Below, piece after piece: positions 1 through 7,100 of a stretch of DNA of 16,869 bases. How positions within the stretch are numbered: position 1 is the stretch's first letter; each line of letters begins with the position of its first letter. The stretch lies in NCBI GenBank assembly GCA_947175225.1, contig CAMWLX010000030.1, positions 1 through 16,869 on the forward strand. The letters run 5' to 3'. The DNA comes from an uncultured Porphyromonadaceae bacterium (lineage in GTDB: Bacteria > Bacteroidota > Bacteroidia > Bacteroidales > Muribaculaceae). Below the pieces are notes generated by a model. The model saw nothing but the letters and a program-made list of their open reading frames with translations, was not told the DNA's origin and ran no database searches. Made by a program: the position numbers and the translations under genes.

Positions 1-118
1 GGGCTTATTTGCACATGGAAGAGGCAATTTTTTTATTAAAATTTATTAAATTTTGTTAATACGAGTCTATTTTACCCACTATTTCCATAAAATCGGCAAA
101 TTTCTTCGATTTTTTTAG

Positions 119-126
119 TATCTTTG
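119..126 (+). promoter_or_regulatory. Probable -7 element of the nusA operon promoter
   Basis: TATCTTTG matches the Bacteroidetes -7 consensus TAnnTTTG exactly and is followed by C, as often seen. No TTTG lies 19-21 bases upstream, so only half of the promoter is recognisable. Transcription would begin near 132, just before the first leader hairpin. The location is sensible for driving nusA-infB-folK-nudC. Confidence 0.55.
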
Positions 127-136
127 CACTGAATTC

Positions 137-162
137 CAGAGGGGACGCTTGCGTTCTCTCTG
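137..162 (+). other. Leader hairpin 1, long stem followed by U-rich tract
   Basis: Bases 137-148 can pair along their whole length with 151-162, with two G-U pairs; in practice this gives an 11-pair stem closed by a CUUG tetraloop. It starts only a few bases after the predicted transcription start and is followed by a U-rich stretch at 163-170. It could protect the 5' end of the transcript, act as an early pause or termination site, or be the first helix of a regulatory RNA. Confidence 0.5.
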
Positions 163-245
163 TTTATTTTGGAATATTGCTAATATTTCCTTGCATATCC
201 CATTCGGAATGTTGCCTCGTGACAGGTTTTCGGCGCTTTCCGACA

Positions 246-290
246 CCCGAGGAAGCCCCTGGCTTCTTCAGGCAATTTTTATTATATTTT
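246..290 (+). terminator. Terminator-like hairpin in the nusA leader (possible attenuator)
   Basis: Stem arms 252-257 (GAAGCC) and 261-266 (GGCTTC) pair perfectly around a three-base loop. The stem extends outwards through 249-251 with 267-269 and, past one mismatch, 246-247 with 271-272. A U-rich run begins at 276. Its 5' arm overlaps bases 248-252, which can instead pair with 215-219, so this hairpin and an upstream one exclude each other. It lies within 45 bases of the nusA start. Whether it stops transcription is inferred. Confidence 0.45.
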
Positions 291-317
291 ATTGAATAAT
301 TAAATATACTCAACATA

Positions 318-1568
318 ATGGCTAAAAAAGTAGAACCGGTCAATAATATGATTGACCAATTCGCAGAGTTCAAGGAACACAAGAACATCGACAAAACTAC
401 CTTGATCAGCGTGCTCGAGGAGTCTTTCCGCAATGTGATTGCCAAGCAATTCGGTTCTGACGAAAACTTCGACGTCATCATGAACCCCGACAAGGGCGAC
501 TGTGAAATCTATCAGAATCTCGAAGTAGTCGCCGACGACGAAGTCACCAACGAAAACACTCAGATCGGCATCACAGAAGCCCGCGAGATCGACCCCGAAT
601 GTGAGATTGGAGAAGACGTCACAAAGCGCATCTATTTCGAGAAATTCGGCCGACGCGCCATCCTGAATCTCCGTCAGACACTGCAATCAAAGATTCTCGA
701 CCTTCAGAAAGACGCTGTCTACTCAAGATTCAAAGAACTTGAAGGGGAAGTGGTATCAGGCGAAGTCCACCAAATCTGGAAAAAAGAGATGCTTCTCATC
801 GATGAAGAGCAGCATGAGCTGATAATGCCCAAGGAAGAGCAAATACCGGGCGATTTCTTCCATAAGGGCGACATTGTCAGAGCTGTGGTAAAAAAAGTCG
901 ACAACAACAACAATAATCCCAAGGTAATCGTAAGCCGCACCGACGACCGCTTCCTCCGCCGTCTCTTCGAGCAAGAAGTGCCGGAGGTTCACGATGGTCT
1001 CATCACCATTAAGTCTGTAGCCCGCGTGCCTGGCAAACGCGCGAAAATTGCAGTGGAAAGCTACGACGACCGTATCGATCCGGTAGGTGCTTGTGTCGGA
1101 ATCAAAGGAAGCCGCATCCACGGCATTGTACGTGAGCTCCGCAACGAAAACATCGATGTGCTCAATTATACAAACAATCCTTCTCTCTTCATCCAGCGTG
1201 CACTCTCTCCTGCTAAGATTAGCTCAATACGCATCAATGAAGACGACAAAAAGGCGGAAGTGTTCCTTCACCCTGAAGAAGTCTCCCTCGCCATTGGCAA
1301 AGAGGGTCTCAACATCCGCCTTGCCACTATGATAACCGGCTATTCAATCGACGTCTACCGCGACATCCAAGAGGGTGAGGAAGATATATATCTCGACGAA
1401 TTCCGTGATGAAATCGACGGATGGGTGATCGAAGCTCTCAAGGACCTTGGTCTTGGAACTGCCAAAGCTGTGCTCAACGCTCCAAAATCCACAATCGATC
1501 AAGCTGACCTCGAAGACGAGACTGTCGAACACGTGATGGAGGTGCTACGCGCTGAATTCGAAGACTGA
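318..1568 (+). CDS. nusA: Transcription termination/antitermination factor NusA
   Basis: NusA binds RNA polymerase and nascent RNA, promoting pausing and intrinsic termination and acting in antitermination complexes. The 416-residue protein has the N-terminal polymerase-binding domain (about 1-125), an S1 domain (about 130-200), and two KH domains with their GxxG loops visible: GIKG at 261-264 and GKEG at 327-330. An acidic C-terminal tail follows. It is longer than the minimal Bacillus form (about 370) and shorter than the E. coli protein (495) with its two repeat domains. The ATG has no Shine-Dalgarno sequence, normal for Bacteroidetes. infB follows after 94 bases on the same strand, the usual partner, so co-transcription is likely. 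Confidence 0.97.
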   Translation: MAKKVEPVNNMIDQFAEFKEHKNIDKTTLISVLEESFRNVIAKQFGSDENFDVIMNPDKGDCEIYQNLEVVADDEVTNENTQIGITEAREIDPECEIGEDVTKRIYFEKFGRRAILNLRQTLQSKILDLQKDAVYSRFKELEGEVVSGEVHQIWKKEMLLIDEEQHELIMPKEEQIPGDFFHKGDIVRAVVKKVDNNNNNPKVIVSRTDDRFLRRLFEQEVPEVHDGLITIKSVARVPGKRAKIAVESYDDRIDPVGACVGIKGSRIHGIVRELRNENIDVLNYTNNPSLFIQRALSPAKISSIRINEDDKKAEVFLHPEEVSLAIGKEGLNIRLATMITGYSIDVYRDIQEGEEDIYLDEFRDEIDGWVIEALKDLGLGTAKAVLNAPKSTIDQADLEDETVEHVMEVLRAEFED

Positions 1569-1662
1569 CAATCCGTAACAGCTTTAAATAACTGCGGATA
1601 AATAAATTTTATTTTTACAGCCTCGCCCATTATTCGCCAGGCTACAACATAAACGACAGCGA

Positions 1663-4578
1663 ATGCGAACAAAATTAGGAAAAATAGCGAAAGACCTTAA
1701 CGTCGGAATCGGCACGGCGGCTGAGCTTCTTCGCAAACATAATATTGAGGTGGCCGACGATCCTAACATCAGGATCGACGATCACGCCATCGATATTCTC
1801 ACAAAGGCATTCAGCACTGATAAAAATGCCAAAGACCAGGCTACCGACCAGGCTACTCAGCGTCGCGAAGACAAGAAGACTGCTCGGCAGGAACGCCAAG
1901 AACGCGAAAAAGAAAAAGCTGCTGAATCAAAAAAACAGTTCGGTCCCAAAATTCTCGGGAAAATCGACCTCAATACCGGGAAACCTGTGACCGACAAACC
2001 GAAGGAAAAACCTGTGGAGAAAGCTCAGGAACCGAAATCTCAGCCAAAACCGGAACCTGCTCCCACACAACCCAAACCGGCTCCCGAACCAAAACAGGAA
2101 AAGAAACCTGAGGTAAAACCTGAAGTTAAGCCAGAGGTTAAAGTGCAGAGCCGCCATGAGGAGAAACCGAAACAGTCGCAGAAGCCTGAGCAGAAACCCC
2201 AGGCTCAACACGAAAGGAATAACAAAGACCAGAAAAAAAACGAGCAGCAAAAGCGCAATAAGCCTGAACTCGAGGAGACTGAAACCAATGGTGTATTCAG
2301 AGTCAAGACCGTAGCTGAGGCTCCAAAGATCAAAGTGCTCGGGACCATCGACCTCGATACTCTCAATCAGAATACTCGCCCTAAAAAGAAAAGCAGAAGC
2401 GAGCGCAACCGTGGCGGAAACGGAGCCAACGGCGGAAGCGGACAAGGCAACGGACAAGGCAATTCCGGCAACGACCGCAAGCGTCGCAACCGCATCGGAA
2501 AGGAGAAGGTCGATATCGACAAGGCAGCCGCTCACGGCACCAACCAACGCCCCGAAAAGCAGGGCAATAAGAATGCCAAGGGGGGCGGAGGCCAACAAGG
2601 CGACTCCAACCGTGGCGAAGGACGCAACCGTAACAAGAAAGGCAACGAGCGCAACAAACAGCCTCAACGTCAGGAGATAAGCGCTGAAGACGTACAGAAG
2701 CAGGTAAAAGAAACTCTCGCGCGACTCACCAACAAACAGACCAAAAAAGCCGTAAAGTGGCGTAAGGAAAAACGCGATGAATTTCACAACCGTGAGGAGG
2801 CTGCAGCTGCTGCCGCCGCTGCCGAAAGCAAGGTGCTGAAGTTGACAGAATTCGTTACTGCTAACGACCTCGCTCAGATGATGGACGTACCTGTCAACAA
2901 CGTCATAGGCACTTGTATGAGCCTCGGCGTTATGGTTTCCATCAATCAGCGACTTGACGCTGAGACAATCAACATCGTGGCTGAAGAATTCGGTTTTACC
3001 ACTGAATACGTCAGTGCAGAAGTGACAAATGCCATCGCCACTGAAGAAGATTCTGAAGAAGATCTCATTCCTCGTCCACCAATCGTGACCGTTATGGGTC
3101 ACGTCGACCATGGTAAGACCTCACTCCTCGACTATATCCGAAATGCAAACGTAATCGCGGGAGAAGCTGGCGGAATCACCCAGCACATTGGCGCCTACAA
3201 CGTTAAGCTGAGCGACGGACGACGTATCACATTCCTCGACACCCCGGGCCACGAGGCATTTACTGCTATGCGTGCCAGAGGCGCGAAGATCACCGACCTT
3301 GCTATCATCATTGTAGCAGCCGACGACGATGTGATGCCACAGACTGTTGAGGCCATCAACCATGCCACTGCCGCAGGCGTTCCAATGGTATTCGCAATCA
3401 ACAAGATAGACAAACCAACTGCCAACCCTGACAACATCAAGCAACAGCTTGCCGGCATGGGCTATCTCGTAGAAGAATGGGGTGGCAAATATCAGAGCCA
3501 AGACATTTCTGCAAAGAAGGGCATCGGCGTTGAGGAACTGATGGAAAAGGTGCTTCTCGAAGCTGAAATGCTCGAACTTAAAGCAAATCCTAACCGCAAG
3601 GCAATAGGCTCTATCATTGAGTCTTCTCTCGACAAAGGACGTGGCTATGTAGCAACTGTCATGGTGCAGAACGGCACGCTCCATGTGGGCGACGTAATCC
3701 TTGCCGGCACACATCATGGTAAGATCAAGGCCATGTTCAACGAGCGCAACCAGCGCGTTAAGGAAGCCGGACCCTCTACTCCTGTGCTTATCCTCGGCCT
3801 TAATGGCGCTCCTGCTGCCGGCGACACTTTCAATGTGCTTGACACCGAACAGGAAGCACGCGAGATTGCAGCAAAGCGCGAGCAGCTGCAGCGTGAACTC
3901 GGTCTTCGCACTACTAAGCGTCTCGGTCTCGAAGAACTCGGTCGCCGCCGTGCTCTCAACGACTTCCACGAACTCAACCTCGTGGTCAAAGGTGACGTGG
4001 ATGGCTCTATCGAGGCCCTCTCCGACTCCCTTATCAAGCTCTCCACTCCTGAAATCCAAGTCAACGTGCTTCATAAGGGTGTAGGTGCCATCTCTGAAAG
4101 CGATGTCACTCTTGCCGCCGCATCCGATGCTATCATCATCGGTTTCCAGGTGCGTCCTTCAGGGGCAGCCCGCAAAGAAGCAGAGAAAGAGGGCGTAGAA
4201 ATCCGTCTTTACTCCGTCATCTACAAGGCTATCGAAGAAGTGAAGCAAGCTATGGAAGGACTCCTTTCTCCGGAAATCAAGGAGGAGATCACAGGTACGG
4301 CAGAAGTCCTACAGACCTACCACATATCCAAAGTGGGCACAATCGCCGGTGCTATCGTGCGCGACGGCCGCATCAAGAGCCGCAGCAAGATCCGCGTAAT
4401 CCGCGACGGCATAGTGGTCTATACAGGAGAACTCGGTTCGCTCAAGCGCTTCAAAGACGACGTCAAGGAAGTGGTCAGCGGATACGATTGCGGTCTCTCA
4501 GTAGCAGGCTACAATGACATCCGTGAAGGCGACCTCATTGAAGGTTACGAAGAAGTCGAAGTTAAGAAGAAGTTATGA
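1663..4578 (+). CDS. infB: Translation initiation factor IF-2
   Basis: IF-2 is the GTPase that brings fMet-tRNA to the 30S subunit and promotes subunit joining. The 971-residue protein starts with an IF2_N helical module (about 1-55), repeated in degenerate form around 390-450 before the GTPase domain. Between them is a very long disordered region: first Lys/Pro/Glu/Gln-rich with three KPEV units near 148-159, then Gly/Asn/Arg/Gln-rich at about 246-338. The GTPase motifs are intact: GHVDHGKT at 479-486, DTPGH at 526-530, NKID at 580-583. Domains II-IV, including the fMet-tRNA-binding C-terminal part, follow. The stop codon overlaps the folK start in ATGA, suggesting translational coupling. 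Confidence 0.98.
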   Translation: MRTKLGKIAKDLNVGIGTAAELLRKHNIEVADDPNIRIDDHAIDILTKAFSTDKNAKDQATDQATQRREDKKTARQERQEREKEKAAESKKQFGPKILGKIDLNTGKPVTDKPKEKPVEKAQEPKSQPKPEPAPTQPKPAPEPKQEKKPEVKPEVKPEVKVQSRHEEKPKQSQKPEQKPQAQHERNNKDQKKNEQQKRNKPELEETETNGVFRVKTVAEAPKIKVLGTIDLDTLNQNTRPKKKSRSERNRGGNGANGGSGQGNGQGNSGNDRKRRNRIGKEKVDIDKAAAHGTNQRPEKQGNKNAKGGGGQQGDSNRGEGRNRNKKGNERNKQPQRQEISAEDVQKQVKETLARLTNKQTKKAVKWRKEKRDEFHNREEAAAAAAAAESKVLKLTEFVTANDLAQMMDVPVNNVIGTCMSLGVMVSINQRLDAETINIVAEEFGFTTEYVSAEVTNAIATEEDSEEDLIPRPPIVTVMGHVDHGKTSLLDYIRNANVIAGEAGGITQHIGAYNVKLSDGRRITFLDTPGHEAFTAMRARGAKITDLAIIIVAADDDVMPQTVEAINHATAAGVPMVFAINKIDKPTANPDNIKQQLAGMGYLVEEWGGKYQSQDISAKKGIGVEELMEKVLLEAEMLELKANPNRKAIGSIIESSLDKGRGYVATVMVQNGTLHVGDVILAGTHHGKIKAMFNERNQRVKEAGPSTPVLILGLNGAPAAGDTFNVLDTEQEAREIAAKREQLQRELGLRTTKRLGLEELGRRRALNDFHELNLVVKGDVDGSIEALSDSLIKLSTPEIQVNVLHKGVGAISESDVTLAAASDAIIIGFQVRPSGAARKEAEKEGVEIRLYSVIYKAIEEVKQAMEGLLSPEIKEEITGTAEVLQTYHISKVGTIAGAIVRDGRIKSRSKIRVIRDGIVVYTGELGSLKRFKDDVKEVVSGYDCGLSVAGYNDIREGDLIEGYEEVEVKKKL

Positions 4579-5075
4579 AATATTATCTGAACCTCGGGAG
4601 CAACCTCGGCAACAGGTTGCTCCACCTCACCCGGGCCATGAAGGCCATCGGTGAGGAGTTCGGACCATATGATACAAGCCATAAGGTGGAGTCGGACCCT
4701 TGGGGATTCGACTCCACAAATCGTTTTGTAAATATCGGTCTGACAATCGATACTGACAAAAATCCTGAAGAAGTCATGGAGCGTCTGCAAATCATTGAGA
4801 AAAACATCTCTCCACGTGGACACCGACGTTGGGACGGAACATACAACGACCGTGAAATAGACATCGACATCATGGCTACTGACGGAGTCTCATATGAATC
4901 CAAAAATCTTCAAATCCCACACAAGCACCTTGCAAAACGCGACTTCTTCCTCAAACCTCTTGCAGAACTCGCTCCGGAATGGCGACACCCAGAGACAGGA
5001 CTGAGCGCCTCTGAAATGCTTGAAGCGATAAATTTACCGACGACGAAAGGGAAGTCGCAAGAAAAGAGAAATTGA
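4575..5075 (+). CDS. folK: 6-hydroxymethyl-7,8-dihydropterin pyrophosphokinase (HPPK)
   Basis: FolK transfers pyrophosphate from ATP to 6-hydroxymethyl-7,8-dihydropterin, the step before dihydropteroate synthase in folate synthesis. At 166 residues it has the normal size of a single-function HPPK and is not fused to FolB or FolP. The N-terminus LNLGSNLGNR is the family's first strand and loop. The signature around 91-99 (NDREIDIDI) carries Asp96 and Asp98, equivalent to the two magnesium-binding aspartates of the E. coli enzyme. The start overlaps the infB stop by four bases and nudC follows almost immediately, so expression is probably tied to infB. Confidence 0.93.
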   Translation: MKYYLNLGSNLGNRLLHLTRAMKAIGEEFGPYDTSHKVESDPWGFDSTNRFVNIGLTIDTDKNPEEVMERLQIIEKNISPRGHRRWDGTYNDREIDIDIMATDGVSYESKNLQIPHKHLAKRDFFLKPLAELAPEWRHPETGLSASEMLEAINLPTTKGKSQEKRN

Positions 5076-5077
5076 CT

Positions 5078-5734
5078 ATGGAAAAGATCTTACTTAAAGA
5101 CGGGTGCGTCGGGCTATCTGGCAGCGACTTTGCCAAGACTGAGCAAGACGCAGAGTGGGTGGAATTGCGAGCTTCCTGGGAGCGGCTTGGCAATGAGAAA
5201 TGGCAGCAGGCTGCCCGTGCACAAGAACTTTCCAACTTCCATAAAGCCCATAAATATTGCGGATACTGCGGCGGACATATGTCCCCATCCACAGAAATAT
5301 CACTGAAATGTGAGGATTGCAGACGCGAGATATGGCCTGCCCTATCTCCGGCAATGGTAGTGCTTGTGACAAGAAACCACGGAGAGGAAGCGCTGCTTGT
5401 CCATGCTGCCAATTTCAAGCATGCCGCTGTGCATGCCCTCGTTGCAGGATTCGTAGAGACAGGTGAGACCCTTGAGCAATGCGTAGCCCGGGAAGTGAAA
5501 GAAGAGACATCGCTGGAAATAGACCGAATACGCTACATAGGGAGTCAAAGCTGGCCTTTCCCGGGGCAAATGATGATTGGCTTCACCGCGGAATACAAAA
5601 GCGGCGAAATCAAGCTCTCTGACGGCGAACTGACCTCTGCCGGCTGGTTCACACGCGAAAATCATCCCCCACTTCCATCCCAACCGTCACTATCACGACA
5701 CATCATCGACCTTTGGCTCACTCACAAGCTATGA
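5078..5734 (+). CDS. nudC: NADH pyrophosphatase NudC (Nudix hydrolase)
   Basis: NudC hydrolyses NAD(H) to NMN(H) and AMP; in E. coli it also removes NAD caps from RNA. Numbered from the ATG (218 residues), a zinc ribbon has Cys61, Cys64, Cys78 and Cys81. The Nudix box runs from Gly124 with Glu130 and REVKEE at 138-143; the usual glycine after EE is Ser145. SQSWPFP at 156-162 is the NudC-specific motif (SQPWPFP in E. coli) with one Pro-to-Ser change. The protein is shorter than E. coli NudC (257), mostly in the N-terminal domain. An in-frame TTG at 5072 overlaps folK, but the ATG at 5078, two bases after the folK stop, is preferred. Confidence 0.9.
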   Translation: MEKILLKDGCVGLSGSDFAKTEQDAEWVELRASWERLGNEKWQQAARAQELSNFHKAHKYCGYCGGHMSPSTEISLKCEDCRREIWPALSPAMVVLVTRNHGEEALLVHAANFKHAAVHALVAGFVETGETLEQCVAREVKEETSLEIDRIRYIGSQSWPFPGQMMIGFTAEYKSGEIKLSDGELTSAGWFTRENHPPLPSQPSLSRHIIDLWLTHKL

Positions 5735-5744
5735 AAAAGAAAAG

Positions 5745-5771
5745 ACGGCATAACTTTCAAAGCTATGCCGT
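5745..5771. terminator. Convergent terminator between nudC and tRNA-Pro
   Basis: ACGGCATA at 5745-5752 pairs exactly with TATGCCGT at 5764-5771 around an 11-base loop that may pair further. On the - strand it lies just past the tRNA 3' end and is followed by a strong U-rich run (complement of 5731-5744), as expected of an intrinsic terminator for tRNA-Pro. On the + strand the tail is weaker but T-rich, so it may also end the nusA-nudC transcript. Confidence 0.75.
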
Positions 5772-5788
5772 TCAATTTCAAACTTTTG

Positions 5789-5862
5789 TCGGGGTGAGGC
5801 GACTCGAACGCCCGACCTCTACGTCCCGAACGTAGCGCGCTAACCAACTGTGCTACACCCCG
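5789..5862 (-). tRNA. tRNA-Pro (anticodon CGG)
   Basis: The 74-base - strand sequence folds as a complete cloverleaf. The 7-pair acceptor stem starts with C1-G72, typical of bacterial tRNA-Pro, and the discriminator is A. The anticodon stem CTACG/CGTAG encloses the loop TTCGGGA, giving anticodon CGG at 5828-5826, which reads CCG proline codons. The T arm has the GTTCGAGTC core. CCA is not encoded, so it must be added after transcription. Confidence 0.96.
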
Positions 5863-5864
5863 AG

Positions 5865-5900
5865 TGCAATTTCATGGCGGCGGTTGCCGCTCAATTGCGA
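5865..5900 (-). other. Stem-loop in the 5' leader of tRNA-Pro
   Basis: On the - strand, GCAATT near the transcription start pairs with AATTGC a few bases before the mature tRNA, enclosing a small GCGG/CCGC hairpin. It would form a compact helix directly 5' of the tRNA in the precursor, in the segment RNase P removes. A role in processing or in protecting the 5' end is inferred. Confidence 0.45.
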
Positions 5901-5903
5901 GTG

Positions 5904-5935
5904 CAAAATTAATCTATTTTTTTTTGATATGCAAA
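5904..5935 (-). promoter_or_regulatory. Bacteroidetes-type promoter of tRNA-Pro
   Basis: On the - strand, TTTG (5935-5932), 20 bases, then TAATTTTG (5911-5904) match the Bacteroidetes -33/-7 consensus exactly. Transcription should start near 5897, about 35 bases before the tRNA. The spacer is A-rich. Confidence 0.85.
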
Positions 5936-5996
5936 TTTTTTGCTTAAAAAAGTTTGTAAAAAGATACTTTTCCGAGGAGGGCAGGAAATCTTACCC

Positions 5997-7091
5997 CTAT
6001 GATTTTGCCTGCGATGTATAGAGAGGATAGAGGTGGCGGATGAAGTCAGGCCACGACAGCTGGGATTCAAAGCGCTGACGCGCAGCTTGGCCTATCGACG
6101 CTCGAAGTCCTGCTGAAAGGGCAAGACGTTGCATTTCCTTGGCAAGGATGTCTACATCCTGAGGGGGAACGAGAATGCCATCCTTACCATGTGTGATATA
6201 TTCCGGCTGCGCTCCATTGTCAGTACAGATAATTGGCCTGCCTTCCTTCATGAATTCTATATTCGACAATCCGAAAGCTTCCGGTGCCGAAGATGGAAGC
6301 ACCCCGAAATGCGACATACGTATGAAGTCTTCTGTATTTTCCTTATGCCGTGGCCAATCGATCATATGCATCACTCCTGCTGTCAACGCCTTCCTTCGGA
6401 GGGAATCGACATAGTCAGGGTGTCCGGTCCCTACAATTCGGAGACGTATCTTCATCGACTTCAGAATCACGAGCGCATCTATTAACTCCTCCAGCCCCTT
6501 GTCGGGAGCCAAGCGACCGAGATACATTGCCGTCACCGGCCCCTTGGAGGGTTCCGTAAAGACTGGAGACAACTCTATATTAAGGCTATTATGCAAGACT
6601 ATGGCATTGATATCGTCACCCGCATATCGGCCTTTCCAATGCCAACCTGACATGAATTTTTCTTTCGCAATATGGGAGACGAAAATCATATGATCGACAT
6701 TCCTATAGACGAATCTATGAAATGGAGTCCTGCCTGCTCTTCTGACATAATGTCGGGTCAGAATTACATTGATATCATGTCGGCCCAATAGGCGTCTTGC
6801 AGTGAGCACTGAGAAGGCATCGCGCGTGCTATGGCAGTGGACGGCTGTCGGCGCATCACTTTCATTAAGCACTTCGCATATCCCTTTCACTGCATGATAC
6901 GACAGAAAACCTCCCAATGGAGCAAATCGAATTGGGATGCATCTGCGACGGAACACATCATCTACAGCCCTTGCATCTCGGGTAATGACAAGCACATCAT
7001 CGCCATTATCACGACAATGACAGCAAATGTCGAGTGCATATCTCTCCACACCCGACCACATTACTGAAGAAAGGACATGGATAATCCTCAT
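5997..7091 (-). CDS. Glycosyltransferase family 4 (GT-B fold)
   Basis: This 364-residue protein is a probable cytoplasmic or membrane-associated glycosyltransferase that moves a sugar from a nucleotide donor to an envelope glycan or lipid carrier. The N-terminal start (IIHVLSS, then a Gly-Val-Glu-Arg turn) is typical of GT4 acceptor domains. The donor domain has GRLAPDKG at 192-199, with the phosphate-binding Arg and Lys, and the EX7E motif from Glu271 to Glu279. No membrane segment is obvious. The donor and acceptor cannot be read from the sequence. It starts 9 bases after the dehydrogenase-like gene and surely shares its transcript. No other polysaccharide genes are adjacent, so it does not look like part of a capsule locus. 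Confidence 0.85.
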   Translation of the reverse strand: MRIIHVLSSVMWSGVERYALDICCHCRDNGDDVLVITRDARAVDDVFRRRCIPIRFAPLGGFLSYHAVKGICEVLNESDAPTAVHCHSTRDAFSVLTARRLLGRHDINVILTRHYVRRAGRTPFHRFVYRNVDHMIFVSHIAKEKFMSGWHWKGRYAGDDINAIVLHNSLNIELSPVFTEPSKGPVTAMYLGRLAPDKGLEELIDALVILKSMKIRLRIVGTGHPDYVDSLRRKALTAGVMHMIDWPRHKENTEDFIRMSHFGVLPSSAPEAFGLSNIEFMKEGRPIICTDNGAQPEYITHGKDGILVPPQDVDILAKEMQRLALSAGLRASIGQAARQRFESQLSWPDFIRHLYPLYTSQAKS

Positions 7092-7100
7092 CCGACGGAA

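Larger units (their letters stand above)
1..317 (+). other. Non-coding AT-rich region and nusA 5' leader
   Basis: No convincing gene is seen here. The first 118 bases are very AT-rich. From about 130 on, the sequence is more GC-rich and foldable, with hairpins at 137-162 and 246-272 and an alternative pairing at 215-252. rimP, which often precedes nusA in bacteria, is not in this stretch; it may lie left of the window or elsewhere. The region is best read as promoter plus a leader RNA of roughly 185 bases for nusA. A separate small RNA ending near 290 is an alternative. Confidence 0.6.

Noticed and set aside
1569..1662. Possible promoter or terminator between nusA and infB
   Set aside because: An imperfect AGCCT/AGGCT pairing exists around 1618-1645, but there is no U-run after it and no TAnnTTTG consensus, so I leave it as plain intergenic sequence.
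2104..2139. Three 12-base units encoding KPEV in infB
   Set aside because: The units differ at third codon positions and lie in a normal disordered linker, so they are ordinary protein-level repetition and not a recent DNA repeat.
1927..3111. 394-codon open frame on the - strand inside infB
   Set aside because: It is antisense to the repetitive, low-complexity part of infB. Its Phe/Leu-rich translation is the mirror of Lys/Glu/Arg codons and it has no domain; IF-2 is certain on the other strand.
3121..4074. 317-codon open frame on the - strand inside infB
   Set aside because: It lies antisense to the conserved GTPase and following domains of IF-2 and has no recognisable protein features.
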